DNA of 64,000 nt. Source: DASRDU01 sp035652435 (lineage in GTDB: Bacteria > Acidobacteriota > Blastocatellia > RBC074). How positions within the stretch are numbered: position 1 is the first letter of the stretch; each line of letters opens with the position of its first letter. The notes below the pieces were generated by a model. It saw only the letters and a list, made by a program, of their open reading frames with translations. It searched no databases and was not told the DNA's origin. The DNA lies in NCBI GenBank assembly GCA_035652435.1, contig DASRDU010000123.1, positions 1 to 64,000 of the forward strand, given 5' to 3'. Position numbers and translations under genes: made by a program. This document shows positions 1 to 7,671 of the stretch, one piece after another.

Positions 1-2
1 CG

Positions 3-104
3 ATCATCGCCACGGCCCGCAAATTCCTGGGGATCATCTACCGGACGCTGAAGAACAACTGGGTGTTCGCTGATTTCCCCAACTTTGTCCTCGCCGAGGA
101 CTGA
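3..104 (+). CDS. IS110-like transposase, C-terminal fragment (5' end outside window)
   Basis: The reading frame is open from the window edge and ends at TGA 102-104, giving 33 residues. The visible tail contains GIIYRTLKNNWVF and DFPNFVLAE, which I recognise as the usual ending of IS110/IS116/IS902-type DEDD transposases. Those enzymes act on circular intermediates and usually leave no long terminal inverted repeats, and none are visible after the stop. Whether the element is complete cannot be judged because the rest lies to the left. The identification rests on a short stretch and family memory. Confidence 0.6.
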   Translation: MIATARKFLGIIYRTLKNNWVFADFPNFVLAED

Positions 105-146
105 AAACCTTCACCTCGGAGTAGACATTCATCATAGGAGACAGTT

Positions 147-359
147 ATGTGGAATAAGGACGAAATCAAAGGTAAAGGAAAAGAGATCAAGGGGGCAGTG
201 AAGGACAAAGCCGGGGAGGTGACCGGTAATCGCGACCTCGAGATCGAGGGTGAGGCCGACCGAGCCGAAGGCGGCATCCAGAAGAACTTCGGCAAGGCGC
301 GCCGGAAAACGGGTGAGGCAATTGAGGATGCGGGCCGGGCGATTTCCGGCAAGCGGTAG
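147..359 (+). CDS. CsbD-like general stress protein
   Basis: This is a 70-residue, highly charged protein starting MWNKDEIKGKGKEIKGAVKD, the classic CsbD signature (small helical proteins of unknown biochemical role, often induced by sigma-B or osmotic stress). The middle section GEADRAEGGIQKNFGKAR fits the second half of the family. A good ribosome site, TAGGAGA, lies seven bases before the ATG. It sits just upstream of two BON-domain proteins, which fits an envelope or osmotic stress cluster. A strong inverted repeat follows the gene and may end its transcript. Confidence 0.9.
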   Translation: MWNKDEIKGKGKEIKGAVKDKAGEVTGNRDLEIEGEADRAEGGIQKNFGKARRKTGEAIEDAGRAISGKR

Positions 360-376
360 CTTCATGACCTGCTGTG

Positions 377-438
377 TCAATAGCCCGGGCCGTCGGGGCT
401 TGATCCTAAAGCCAGGCCCCGACGGCCCGGGCTATTGA
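377..438. repeat. Perfect inverted repeat, hairpin after the CsbD gene
   Basis: Arms 377-399 and 416-438 pair over 23 bases with a 16-base loop. The outer part reads TCAATAGCCCGGGCCGTC. A closely similar outer motif occurs in the longer palindrome at 56895-56988, so this is probably one member of a dispersed family, perhaps also serving as a terminator. No T-run follows it. Confidence 0.8.
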
Positions 439-538
439 CGCGCTCCATATCTTAGAGTGCCGTATAGATAACTTCGGTGCAGGGCAGAACTCTAACTCTG
501 CCCCGCGCTTCAGCAGTAATGAATCAATGGGAGGACGT

Positions 539-1093
539 ATGAAGATGAGACTGTTGTTTGCCGCATCCCTGATGGCGATCACCCTGGCCGCCTTCGGATG
601 TGCTTCACAGACGGTGGATGACACCGCGATCACGACCAGCGTCAAAAGCAAGCTCGCAGCCAACACTGACACCAGCGCGATCAAGATCCATGTGGACACC
701 GTGAATGGCGTGGTGACGCTGAGCGGGACTGTCCCGACCGCGACTGAAAAATCACGGGCCGAGGAGATCGCCAGAAAGACGGACGGAGTCACGCGGGTCG
801 TCAACAACATCGCGGTTGACCCGAATGCGGTCGGCGCGACCAACGCCGGCGAGAAGGCCGGTGAGGCGGCCAGATCGGCGAGCGATTCCCTGAGCGACGC
901 GACGATCCTGAGCAAGATCAAAACGCAACTGGTCGCCGAAGGCGTGATCGGGACCAACGTGGACGTGACCGACGGCAATGTGGTGATCAGGGGCGAGGTT
1001 GAAAACGGTGCGGAGAAAGATAAGGCGGAAGCCATCGCGAAAAAGACTGACGGCGTGAAATCCGTCAAGAACCTGCTCACGATCAAAAAGTAG
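539..1093 (+). CDS. Putative lipoprotein with two BON domains
   Basis: The product is 184 residues. I chose the ATG at 539 because GGGAGGA lies just upstream, whereas an in-frame ATG at 527 precedes that site. Residues 1-21 form a signal peptide ending in AAFGC, a loose lipobox with Cys21 as the likely lipidated residue. Two BON (OsmY-like) domains follow, about residues 28-90 and 118-184, each with the pattern of a charged helix, V-x-G-x-V-x-L-x-G and a second helix ending in V-x-x-V-x-N. BON proteins are thought to bind phospholipid or help hold the cell envelope under osmotic stress. It lies between a CsbD-like gene and another BON protein. Confidence 0.85.
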   Translation: MKMRLLFAASLMAITLAAFGCASQTVDDTAITTSVKSKLAANTDTSAIKIHVDTVNGVVTLSGTVPTATEKSRAEEIARKTDGVTRVVNNIAVDPNAVGATNAGEKAGEAARSASDSLSDATILSKIKTQLVAEGVIGTNVDVTDGNVVIRGEVENGAEKDKAEAIAKKTDGVKSVKNLLTIKK

Positions 1094-1231
1094 CTGACCG
1101 GGCGGAATGAAGTTATCACCCGGCTGTTGAGTCTCAAATGAAGCAGGTCAGTCTGATCCCGGCCGGACCGCTGATCGGCGGCCCGGGCCTCGGGGTCAGT
1201 CTGGCCTTTTTCGAGCGACTGAGGTGAGTTT

Positions 1232-2077
1232 ATGATCCGAAAAATCATCGCGGTTGTATTACTGGTGCTGGTGATTGGTGTCGTGGCCTTTGTGGTGATG
1301 GGTTACCGCCTGCAGATGCCGCGCGCGGCCCAGGGGGTGATCCAGCAGGCCTCGGATTCGGCGACGACGGGGAAGGTCAGGGCCGCCTTCGGGCTCTCCA
1401 AACGCCTCTCGGCTTACGACATTAAGATTGACACCAGAGGCGGCGTGGTGACACTCACGGGGCAGGTCCCTTCCGACGTTGATAAGGATCTGGCGGCGAG
1501 TGTGGCGAAGGATACGACGGGCGTGCAGCAGGTGGACAATCAGTTGCAGGTCGAACCGGGTGTCAAACCCTCGGAGGCAAGCCTCCGTGAGGGCGCGCGC
1601 GTCGCTGATCTGGAAATCCGCGCCGACCTGCGTGAGCGTCTGGCTGCGAGCGAGGAGCTGAAAGGTCAGGATATACAGGTGAGCGTGCAGGATCGCGTGA
1701 TTACGCTCGGCGGGAAGGTCGAAACTCCGCAGCAGAAGGCCGGCGCCGAGCAGGTGGCGCGCAGTCTCCCGAACGTGGCCAATGTCGTCAACAACCTCGC
1801 CGTCGGCAACCCGTCGGCGGCTCAGGCGGAAGTCCCCGGCGTGCCTGCCGCGGCCACGAAAGACCAGGAACTGACGAAGCAGGTGTCGTTCGCGCTCTTC
1901 AATGAGCGCGATAATTTCAAAGACGTCGGGGCCGTTAAAGTCACGGCCCGTGACGGGACCGTGACGCTCTCGGGCACGGTCGCTTCACGCGCCGAACGCG
2001 CGCTGGCCGAGCGCATCGCCCGCGGCGTGAACGGCGTCCACGATGTCAGCAACATGCTGACGACAACACTGAGCTAG
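1232..2077 (+). CDS. Membrane-anchored protein with three BON domains
   Basis: This 281-residue protein begins with a hydrophobic anchor (about residues 4-25, rich in V, L and I) that lacks an obvious cleavage site, so the rest is probably periplasmic. Three BON repeats can be seen at roughly 45-112, 125-195 and 212-280, each containing GGVVTLTGQV-like or VTLSGTV cores. GGTGA-like spacing before the ATG (GAGGTGAGTTT) supports the start. Together with the two genes upstream it makes a small envelope-stress group. Specific ligands cannot be inferred. Confidence 0.82.
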   Translation: MIRKIIAVVLLVLVIGVVAFVVMGYRLQMPRAAQGVIQQASDSATTGKVRAAFGLSKRLSAYDIKIDTRGGVVTLTGQVPSDVDKDLAASVAKDTTGVQQVDNQLQVEPGVKPSEASLREGARVADLEIRADLRERLAASEELKGQDIQVSVQDRVITLGGKVETPQQKAGAEQVARSLPNVANVVNNLAVGNPSAAQAEVPGVPAAATKDQELTKQVSFALFNERDNFKDVGAVKVTARDGTVTLSGTVASRAERALAERIARGVNGVHDVSNMLTTTLS

Positions 2078-2212
2078 TGGCTATCGCGACGGGACGGTTT
2101 CGACCGCCCCATCGGGGTCAGCCTGCAACTCCGGTCTGGAGCGATAAGCACAGCGACGGCGGGTGTACACTCGCCGCTACGCGGAAGCTGTAGAAAGGCG
2201 CTTCGGCACTGC

Positions 2213-3412
2213 TCAACGGATTGCCTTCCCGGTTTCACAGACCGCTACTCCGATCCGGCTGTCCGCAGTGCCGTAATAGAGGAACCATTTTTTCCCGAAA
2301 GGCACCAGCCCCTCGGCGAAGACCACCTCGCTGACCTGCCCCCTGCGCTCGAACTCGCGATCCGGCTTCAGGAACCAGTGATCCATCCGCTCAAGCACCC
2401 GCGTCGGCTCACGCGGGTCGAGCAACGCCTGTGCGACCGTGTAAGCGGCCTCGGGCAGTGACGGGTCACGCTTCGCCCCGTAGTTGCGGCCGTTGTAGAC
2501 GAGCAGGATGCCCTTCGCGGTCAGCAGCGCGTAAGGCCCCGGCTCGGCCAGGTCGCTGTCGAATTTACCCGGGCGTGGCTCAAGGACGCGCACCAGCCGC
2601 TCGCTGCCGGGCGTGGCGCCGGCCCCAGCTTCGCTCTTTGCCGGGGGCGCACCGGCGGGCAATTCGACCGGAGACCAGTGGATCAGGTCATCAGAGGTCG
2701 CGGCGTGAATGTTTTTATCGCCCCAGTACATCCAGTATTTCCCGTTGAGCTTAGTCGCGACGATGCGCTGTCCCTTCCTGCGGCCGACGACGGCTCCCGA
2801 CTTCGACCATAGGTCCCGATAGCGGCCGTCGGCGCCGAAAGCCAGTCCGTATTTGGTCCAGCGCATCAGGTCGGGCGAGCTGGCGACAGCCAGCCGCGCC
2901 ACTTTGCCGTCATAGGTCGTGTAGGTCAGATAGTAAGTGCCACGTTCGTCCTCGATCAGGCGCGGGTCCTCGCACCCGCCGGGCCATTCATACGGCCGCA
3001 TCGCATCCCGGTCCGGGTAGAAGACCGGGCGCGGCAGACGCGTGAAGTGGATGCCGTCGGTACTCGAAGCCAGGCCCAGGCGCGAGGTGCGGTTGCCCGT
3101 GTCCTGAGCGCGATAAAGCAGCCAGACCCTGCCATCCCGCACGACCGCCGCCGGGTTATAAGTGGCCAGTGATTCCCACGCGACCGGCCCGCCAGCGAGC
3201 GGACAGTCCCACAGGGTCGCGGCCGGTTGCAGGATCGGGTTGACTTCATCCAGTTTGGAAAACGGCAACAAAGCCCAGCCCGACCCGTCATCCCTGCCCG
3301 GCTTCACCCCAGACCCGGCGACGGTTTGCGGTGAGCGAATCGAGGATGAATAGCCAGCCGGAATGGAAACCAGGGCGCAGGCGATCAGGAGCGGAAGGAA
3401 AATTCGTTTCAT
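2213..3412 (-). CDS. Exported GH130-like glycoside phosphorylase/hydrolase
   Basis: The 399-residue product has an N-terminal signal peptide (MKRIFLPLLIACALVSIPAG) and then a five-bladed-propeller type sequence. The block YNPAAVVRDGRVWLLYRAQD, the repeated SSTDGIHF and SSPDLMRW turns and the GGCEDPRL motif (Cys147-Leu152) followed by YYLTYT match GH130. That family phosphorylyses or hydrolyses beta-mannosides. Most GH130 phosphorylases are cytoplasmic, so the signal peptide suggests either a hydrolase subgroup or a periplasmic role. It is a single gene, convergent with the BON gene and with no transporter beside it. Substrate is not predictable from the sequence alone. Confidence 0.75.
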   Translation of the reverse strand: MKRIFLPLLIACALVSIPAGYSSSIRSPQTVAGSGVKPGRDDGSGWALLPFSKLDEVNPILQPAATLWDCPLAGGPVAWESLATYNPAAVVRDGRVWLLYRAQDTGNRTSRLGLASSTDGIHFTRLPRPVFYPDRDAMRPYEWPGGCEDPRLIEDERGTYYLTYTTYDGKVARLAVASSPDLMRWTKYGLAFGADGRYRDLWSKSGAVVGRRKGQRIVATKLNGKYWMYWGDKNIHAATSDDLIHWSPVELPAGAPPAKSEAGAGATPGSERLVRVLEPRPGKFDSDLAEPGPYALLTAKGILLVYNGRNYGAKRDPSLPEAAYTVAQALLDPREPTRVLERMDHWFLKPDREFERRGQVSEVVFAEGLVPFGKKWFLYYGTADSRIGVAVCETGKAIR

Positions 3413-3494
3413 CAGGCTGACACCAGTTAAAGAGATTGCGGACTATTGCCCACTGCCTTTCGGTCAGTCTTTCTCGTCAGGCCGGACGCTGGTG

Positions 3495-3669
3495 CAAAAC
3501 CAAAGGGCGTATTGTGAAAGTCTTTTTCACCGCAGAGGAGCAGAGAACACAGAGATATCGCAGAGGGGGAGAGTTGACTCTCAGCCTTCCTCTGCGCCGC
3601 CTCGGCGTTCTCTGCTCCTGCGGCGGTGAATCCTCTATCGCAACAGATCTCCTGAGTTTGCACCAGGCG
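3495..3669 (+). repeat. Interspersed palindromic element, copy A
   Basis: This 175-bp element has an inner inverted repeat (TTCACCGCAGAGG-type arms) flanked by conserved ends: CAAAACCA...CGTATTGT on the left and CAACAGATCTCCTGA...AGGCG on the right. Copy B at 16431-16593 has the same ends in the opposite orientation. The right end of copy A runs into the TetR gene and encodes its last residues, PGANSGDLLR plus the stop codon. Confidence 0.8.
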
Positions 3670-4285
3670 TACCTCGACCGTTTACAAGACCGCTTCCTGT
3701 GCCCCCGCCAACGCCGGCCCAGACCATCTGATGAAAGACGTCGTCCATCTGCGCGGGCGATGCCGGTCTGCCATGATCGAGCCACCAGTACATCAGTGAA
3801 ATCATCGCGCCGGCCAGCGCGTAGGCAAGGGCGGCCCGGCTCGCGGGCGGGTTCGCGTGTGCCGGTGACAGCGCGGCCAGCCGCTGCTCTATGCCGCGGG
3901 CGAAATGCCCCTGGGCCAGTTCCATCGCGTCCTGAAATTTGCTCGATGCCACCAGCGTGTCATAAAACGCGCCCAGCCCGGCGACGTGGGTGAACATTTC
4001 ACGCACGGGCGCGACGCGACCGGACTCTTCAGCACGCGTCGTGAGCAGGCTGGCCATGTGCTGGAAAAACTCATCCGCATCGCTGAGGAACAGATCCTCC
4101 TTGTCGCGGAAGTGCAGGTAAAACGTCGAGCGGCTGACGCCGGCCAGGTCCAGCACGTCCTGCACTGTAATCGAGTCGAAGGGCTTCTCGTGCATCAGTG
4201 TGATCAGCGCGTCGCCGAGCGTATCGCGCGTGCGCCGAACGCGGCGATCCGTTCTTCGTGTTGAATTCGGTATTTTCCCGGACAT
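3635..4285 (-). CDS. TetR/AcrR family transcriptional regulator
   Basis: The 216-residue protein has a helix-turn-helix at about residues 38-60 (ITVQDVLDLAGVSRSTFYLH, followed by FRDKEDLF), typical of TetR repressors. I chose the ATG at 4285, preceded by GAGGGG, rather than a longer frame that would cover the divergent promoter. The C-terminal half is the variable ligand-binding part. It is divergent from an ABC ATPase-permease pair, so it probably represses that operon and perhaps itself in response to an exported compound. Its last ten residues are encoded by the end of a dispersed repeat (3495-3669), so the natural C-terminus has probably been replaced. Confidence 0.85.
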   Translation of the reverse strand: MSGKIPNSTRRTDRRVRRTRDTLGDALITLMHEKPFDSITVQDVLDLAGVSRSTFYLHFRDKEDLFLSDADEFFQHMASLLTTRAEESGRVAPVREMFTHVAGLGAFYDTLVASSKFQDAMELAQGHFARGIEQRLAALSPAHANPPASRAALAYALAGAMISLMYWWLDHGRPASPAQMDDVFHQMVWAGVGGGTGSGLVNGRGTPGANSGDLLR

Positions 4286-4320
4286 AAGGCCCCTCTTTGT
4301 TCGGTATCTCTGAACGCGAA

Positions 4321-4350
4321 TTGACGGCTTTCGGGTTCGCTCCCTACAGT
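4321..4350 (+). promoter_or_regulatory. Candidate sigma-70 promoter of the ABC transporter operon
   Basis: TTGACG (4321-4326) and TACAGT (4345-4350) are separated by 18 bases, in the spacer between the TetR gene and the ABC ATPase. The expected start of transcription near 4357 leaves a leader of about 75 bases. Confidence 0.45.
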
Positions 4351-4373
4351 GCGCCGCGCGACGTAAGACGTGC

Positions 4374-4387
4374 CCGATCAGTATCGG
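4374..4387. promoter_or_regulatory. Candidate operator (short inverted repeat)
   Basis: CCGAT-CAGT-ATCGG is a perfect inverted repeat just downstream of the candidate promoter, a common position for a TetR-type repressor site. The half-sites are short and no second copy was found, so the assignment is tentative. Confidence 0.3.
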
Positions 4388-4430
4388 ATACATCGTCCCG
4401 AAACGGCAAACCACACGAAGGGGGAAATCC

Positions 4431-5192
4431 ATGCAACCGGACAGTCAGAAAACAAATACCTCCGACCCCACCGGGAACAGGCCGCTGATTGCGCTGCGAA
4501 AGGTCGGGAAGAGCTACTCGACGCCGGCGGGCGAATTCCCGGCATTGCGGGAGATTGATCTGGAAATTGATTCCGGCGAATTCGTCGCCCTGACGGGCCG
4601 ATCCGGCAGCGGCAAATCCACGCTGCTGAATCTGATCGGCGGCCTTGACCGCCCGAACCGCGGGGAAGTGATCGTGGCCGGCGTTTCAGTTCACCAGGTG
4701 CCTGAAAACGCGCTGGCGCGCTGGCGGGGCAGGAACGTCGGCGTGGTGTTCCAGTTCTTTCAGTTGCTGCCCACCCTGACCATCGCGGAAAACGTCATGC
4801 TGCCGATGGATTTTTGCGACGCGCGGCCCGCCCGGGAGCGCCGCGCCCACGCGCTCGAATTACTCGACCGGGTGGGGATTGCGGAACAGGCGGACAAGCT
4901 GCCTTCGGCGCTTTCCGGCGGCCAGCAGCAGCGGGCGGCGATTGCCCGCGCGCTGGCGAACGACCCGCCCATCGTCATCGCCGACGAGCCGACGGGCAAT
5001 CTGGATTCGGAAACCTCCCGCGCGGTACTCGGCCTCTTCCGCCGCCTCAGCGACCGCGGCACCACCGTGGTAATCGCCACACACGAACGCGACATTTCAG
5101 GCGTGATTGACCGCACCGTCGAACTGGTGGATGGCACGGTCACTGCCGGGCTTTCGGCCGCAACCGGAAGGCCGGAACAGGGAGGCGAATGA
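4431..5192 (+). CDS. ABC transporter ATP-binding protein (MacB/LolD type)
   Basis: The 253-residue ATPase has all catalytic motifs: Walker A GRSGSGKST (56-64), signature LSGGQQQR (161-168), Walker B IVIADE (181-186) with the PTGNLDS that marks the MacB/LolD/FtsE group, and H-loop His218. AAGGGGGAAA lies upstream of the ATG. The gene overlaps the next by four bases (ATGA), so both subunits are translated together. It would power a mechanotransmission-type transporter in the inner membrane (drug, peptide or lipoprotein handling). A TetR repressor is divergent, which favours efflux of a small molecule or lipid. Confidence 0.92.
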   Translation: MQPDSQKTNTSDPTGNRPLIALRKVGKSYSTPAGEFPALREIDLEIDSGEFVALTGRSGSGKSTLLNLIGGLDRPNRGEVIVAGVSVHQVPENALARWRGRNVGVVFQFFQLLPTLTIAENVMLPMDFCDARPARERRAHALELLDRVGIAEQADKLPSALSGGQQQRAAIARALANDPPIVIADEPTGNLDSETSRAVLGLFRRLSDRGTTVVIATHERDISGVIDRTVELVDGTVTAGLSAATGRPEQGGE

Positions 5193-7633
5193 TGACCGCA
5201 TACTGGCAAAAAGTAATCCGCGATTTCTGGCAGGAGCGCACGCGCTCAACCCTCGTCGTACTTGCCATCGCCATCGGGATTGCGGCCTTTTCGGCGGTGC
5301 TTTCGAGCTACGCAATTCTCACGCGCGAACTGGATCGGGGCTATCTGGCCACCAATCCGGCTTCCTTCACCCTGCTGACCGACAGGATTGACGACGCGTT
5401 GACCGCGGCCATCGCGGCCAGTCAGGGTGTCAGCGAGGCGGAATCCCGCAGGACCGTGTCGGGCCGGATCAAAGTCGGGTCGGCGGAGTGGCGCAACCTG
5501 ATGCTTTTTGTGGTGAAGGATTACGGCAGCATTCGAGTCAGCAGGCTGGTGCCCGAGCAGGGCGCCTGGCCTCCGGCGACGGGCGAGGTTCTGATCGAAC
5601 GCGACGCCCTGCAGATCGCGCGCGCGCGCATTGGCGAGACGGTGACGATCAGGACGGCGCGAGGGAATGAGCAGACGCTGCGCTTGAGCGGCACCGCGCA
5701 CGACGTGGGCCAGGCGCAGGCACGGATGGAGAACATTGTCTACGGCTACATCACGCTGGATACGCTTGTGCAACTCGGGGAGGAGCCGTACCTCGACCGC
5801 TTGAACGTCGTCGTGGCCGGGAACAGGTTCGACGAGCGGCACATTCGCAGCGTCGCGGATGACGTGAAGAAGCTGGTCGAAAGTCAGGGGCACCCCGTGC
5901 GCCGCGTTGACATCCCCGCACCGGGCAAACATCCGCATACGGACATTATGGGGTTGCTGTTGCTGGCGATGGCCGGCTTCGGCCTGTTTGCGCTGATGCT
6001 GAGCGGCATTCTCGTCATCAATCTGATGACGGCCCTGATGGCCGCGCAGGTGCGGCAGATCGGAATGATGAAAGCCATCGGCGGGACCCGAGGGCAGATC
6101 GCGCGAATCTACTTCGCCCAAGGGTTGCTGCTCGGCGTCGCTGCGATTCTGATCGCGCTGCCGGCGGGGATCGTGGGAGGGCGCGTGCTGTGCCGATCCA
6201 TGAGCGTCTTTCTCAACTTCGACATCACGAGCTTTGCCGTGCCGGCGTGGGTTTACCTGCTCGTTATCGCTGTCGGGCTGGTCGTCCCGCTGCTCGCGGC
6301 GGCGTACCCGGTCTGGCGTGGCAGCGGGATTTCCGTGCGGGAAGCGCTGGCGGATTTCGGCGTGGCTCAGAATGCATTCGGGACGAGCGCCTTTGACCGC
6401 GCCCTCACGGGCCTGGGTGGAACAGCACGCCCGCTGCTGCTTGCCATTCGCAACAGCTTCCGGCGGCGCACCCGTCTGGCGCTGACATTACTGACGCTCG
6501 CGGCCAGCGGTCTGTTTTTTATGTCGGCGCTCAACGTGCGCGCTTCAATGATCAACACGCTCGACCGCCTGTTTGCGACGAAGCGGTTCGATCTGGCAGT
6601 CAGCCTTGGCACGATGTACCCGGTCGAAAAGATCGAACGCGCCATCAGCCTGACGCCGGGCGTGCTGCGCGCGGAATGCTGGATCGCCGCCGAAGGCTCG
6701 ATCCCTGCGCCAGACGATGCGACGGCCCGCAACGGTGATCACCCGGCGGGCGGCACGACTGGTTTGCACGACGGCGCTGTCGGCGGCGAGCGTTTCAGCG
6801 TCATCGCGCTGCCGCCGGAAACGGGTCTGCTCAGGCCGGAGATCACCCGGGGCCGGGGTCTGCTGCCCGGTGAAATCGAGGCAATGGTGGTGAATACGGC
6901 GCTCGCCGCAAAGCTGCCGCAACTGAAGGCCGGCAACGAAGTGACCCTGCGCATCGGCCCTGAGCAAAGGCCCTGGAAGATCGTCGGCATTGCGCGTGAG
7001 CCGTTCTCGCCCGCCACCGCTTACATCCCGCTGCGCTACATGGAAGTGCGCGGCGGCCACGTGGCAATGGCTAACACGCTCCGCCTGGCGCTGGAGAAAA
7101 CAGACCCCGCGTCAATCAACAGCCTCAAGGGCAGCCTTGAGCAGAATCTGGGACAGGAAGGCGTGCGCGCGCTCGGCAGCGCCAGCAAGGCCGACGGCCG
7201 GTTCGGTTTCGATCAGCACATGGTGATGATCTACGTCTTCCTGATCGTCGTGTCCTGCATCCTCGCGGGCGTCGGCGGGCTGGGGTTGATGACGACGATG
7301 AGCCTGAGCGTGCTGGAACGGCGGCGCGAAATGGGCGTGTTGCGCGCGATTGGTGCTTCGCCCACCGTAGTTTGTCTGATTGTGGTTGCCGAAGGCGTCG
7401 TGATCGGCGTGCTGAGCTGGGCGCTGGCGGCGCTCACCGCCTGGCCGGTCAGCAGGGCGGTCGGCAATCTGCTGGTCAGGCTGATACTCAGAAGCGGGCT
7501 GGACTTCTATTTCGAGCTGCGGGGCCTGCTCGTCTGGCTCGCCGTCTCGCTCTGCTTATGCGCCGTCGCCAGTTTTCTGCCGGCGTGGCACGCTTCCAGA
7601 CAATCGGTTCGCGAAGCCGTCGGGTACGAATAG
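5189..7633 (+). CDS. FtsX-like ABC transporter permease with two FtsX domains
   Basis: This 814-residue membrane protein has about eight predicted transmembrane segments. One is at the N-terminus, followed by a periplasmic MacB-type domain, three around residues 250-385, one near 430, a second periplasmic domain, and three at the C-terminus. Both FtsX modules carry the typical cytoplasmic patches (QIGMMKAIGGTRGQI and EMGVLRAIGASPTVV). A single chain therefore supplies the two permease halves that LolC and LolE provide separately. Its start codon overlaps the ATPase stop. No adaptor (HlyD/MacA) or outer-membrane partner is next to it. Confidence 0.9.
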   Translation: MMTAYWQKVIRDFWQERTRSTLVVLAIAIGIAAFSAVLSSYAILTRELDRGYLATNPASFTLLTDRIDDALTAAIAASQGVSEAESRRTVSGRIKVGSAEWRNLMLFVVKDYGSIRVSRLVPEQGAWPPATGEVLIERDALQIARARIGETVTIRTARGNEQTLRLSGTAHDVGQAQARMENIVYGYITLDTLVQLGEEPYLDRLNVVVAGNRFDERHIRSVADDVKKLVESQGHPVRRVDIPAPGKHPHTDIMGLLLLAMAGFGLFALMLSGILVINLMTALMAAQVRQIGMMKAIGGTRGQIARIYFAQGLLLGVAAILIALPAGIVGGRVLCRSMSVFLNFDITSFAVPAWVYLLVIAVGLVVPLLAAAYPVWRGSGISVREALADFGVAQNAFGTSAFDRALTGLGGTARPLLLAIRNSFRRRTRLALTLLTLAASGLFFMSALNVRASMINTLDRLFATKRFDLAVSLGTMYPVEKIERAISLTPGVLRAECWIAAEGSIPAPDDATARNGDHPAGGTTGLHDGAVGGERFSVIALPPETGLLRPEITRGRGLLPGEIEAMVVNTALAAKLPQLKAGNEVTLRIGPEQRPWKIVGIAREPFSPATAYIPLRYMEVRGGHVAMANTLRLALEKTDPASINSLKGSLEQNLGQEGVRALGSASKADGRFGFDQHMVMIYVFLIVVSCILAGVGGLGLMTTMSLSVLERRREMGVLRAIGASPTVVCLIVVAEGVVIGVLSWALAALTAWPVSRAVGNLLVRLILRSGLDFYFELRGLLVWLAVSLCLCAVASFLPAWHASRQSVREAVGYE

Positions 7634-7671
7634 CTCGCTGATTGCCGGCCGGCACATCTCAAACAAATCGG

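Noticed and set aside
2091..2110. Terminator with a TTCG loop after the BON gene
   Set aside because: GGGACGGT-TTCG-ACCGCCCC pairs with a mismatch but has no T-run; evidence is too thin to list as a feature.
4286..4432. Extended TetR frame through the divergent promoter
   Set aside because: The ATG at 4285 has GAGGGG before it and begins just ahead of the helix-turn-helix.
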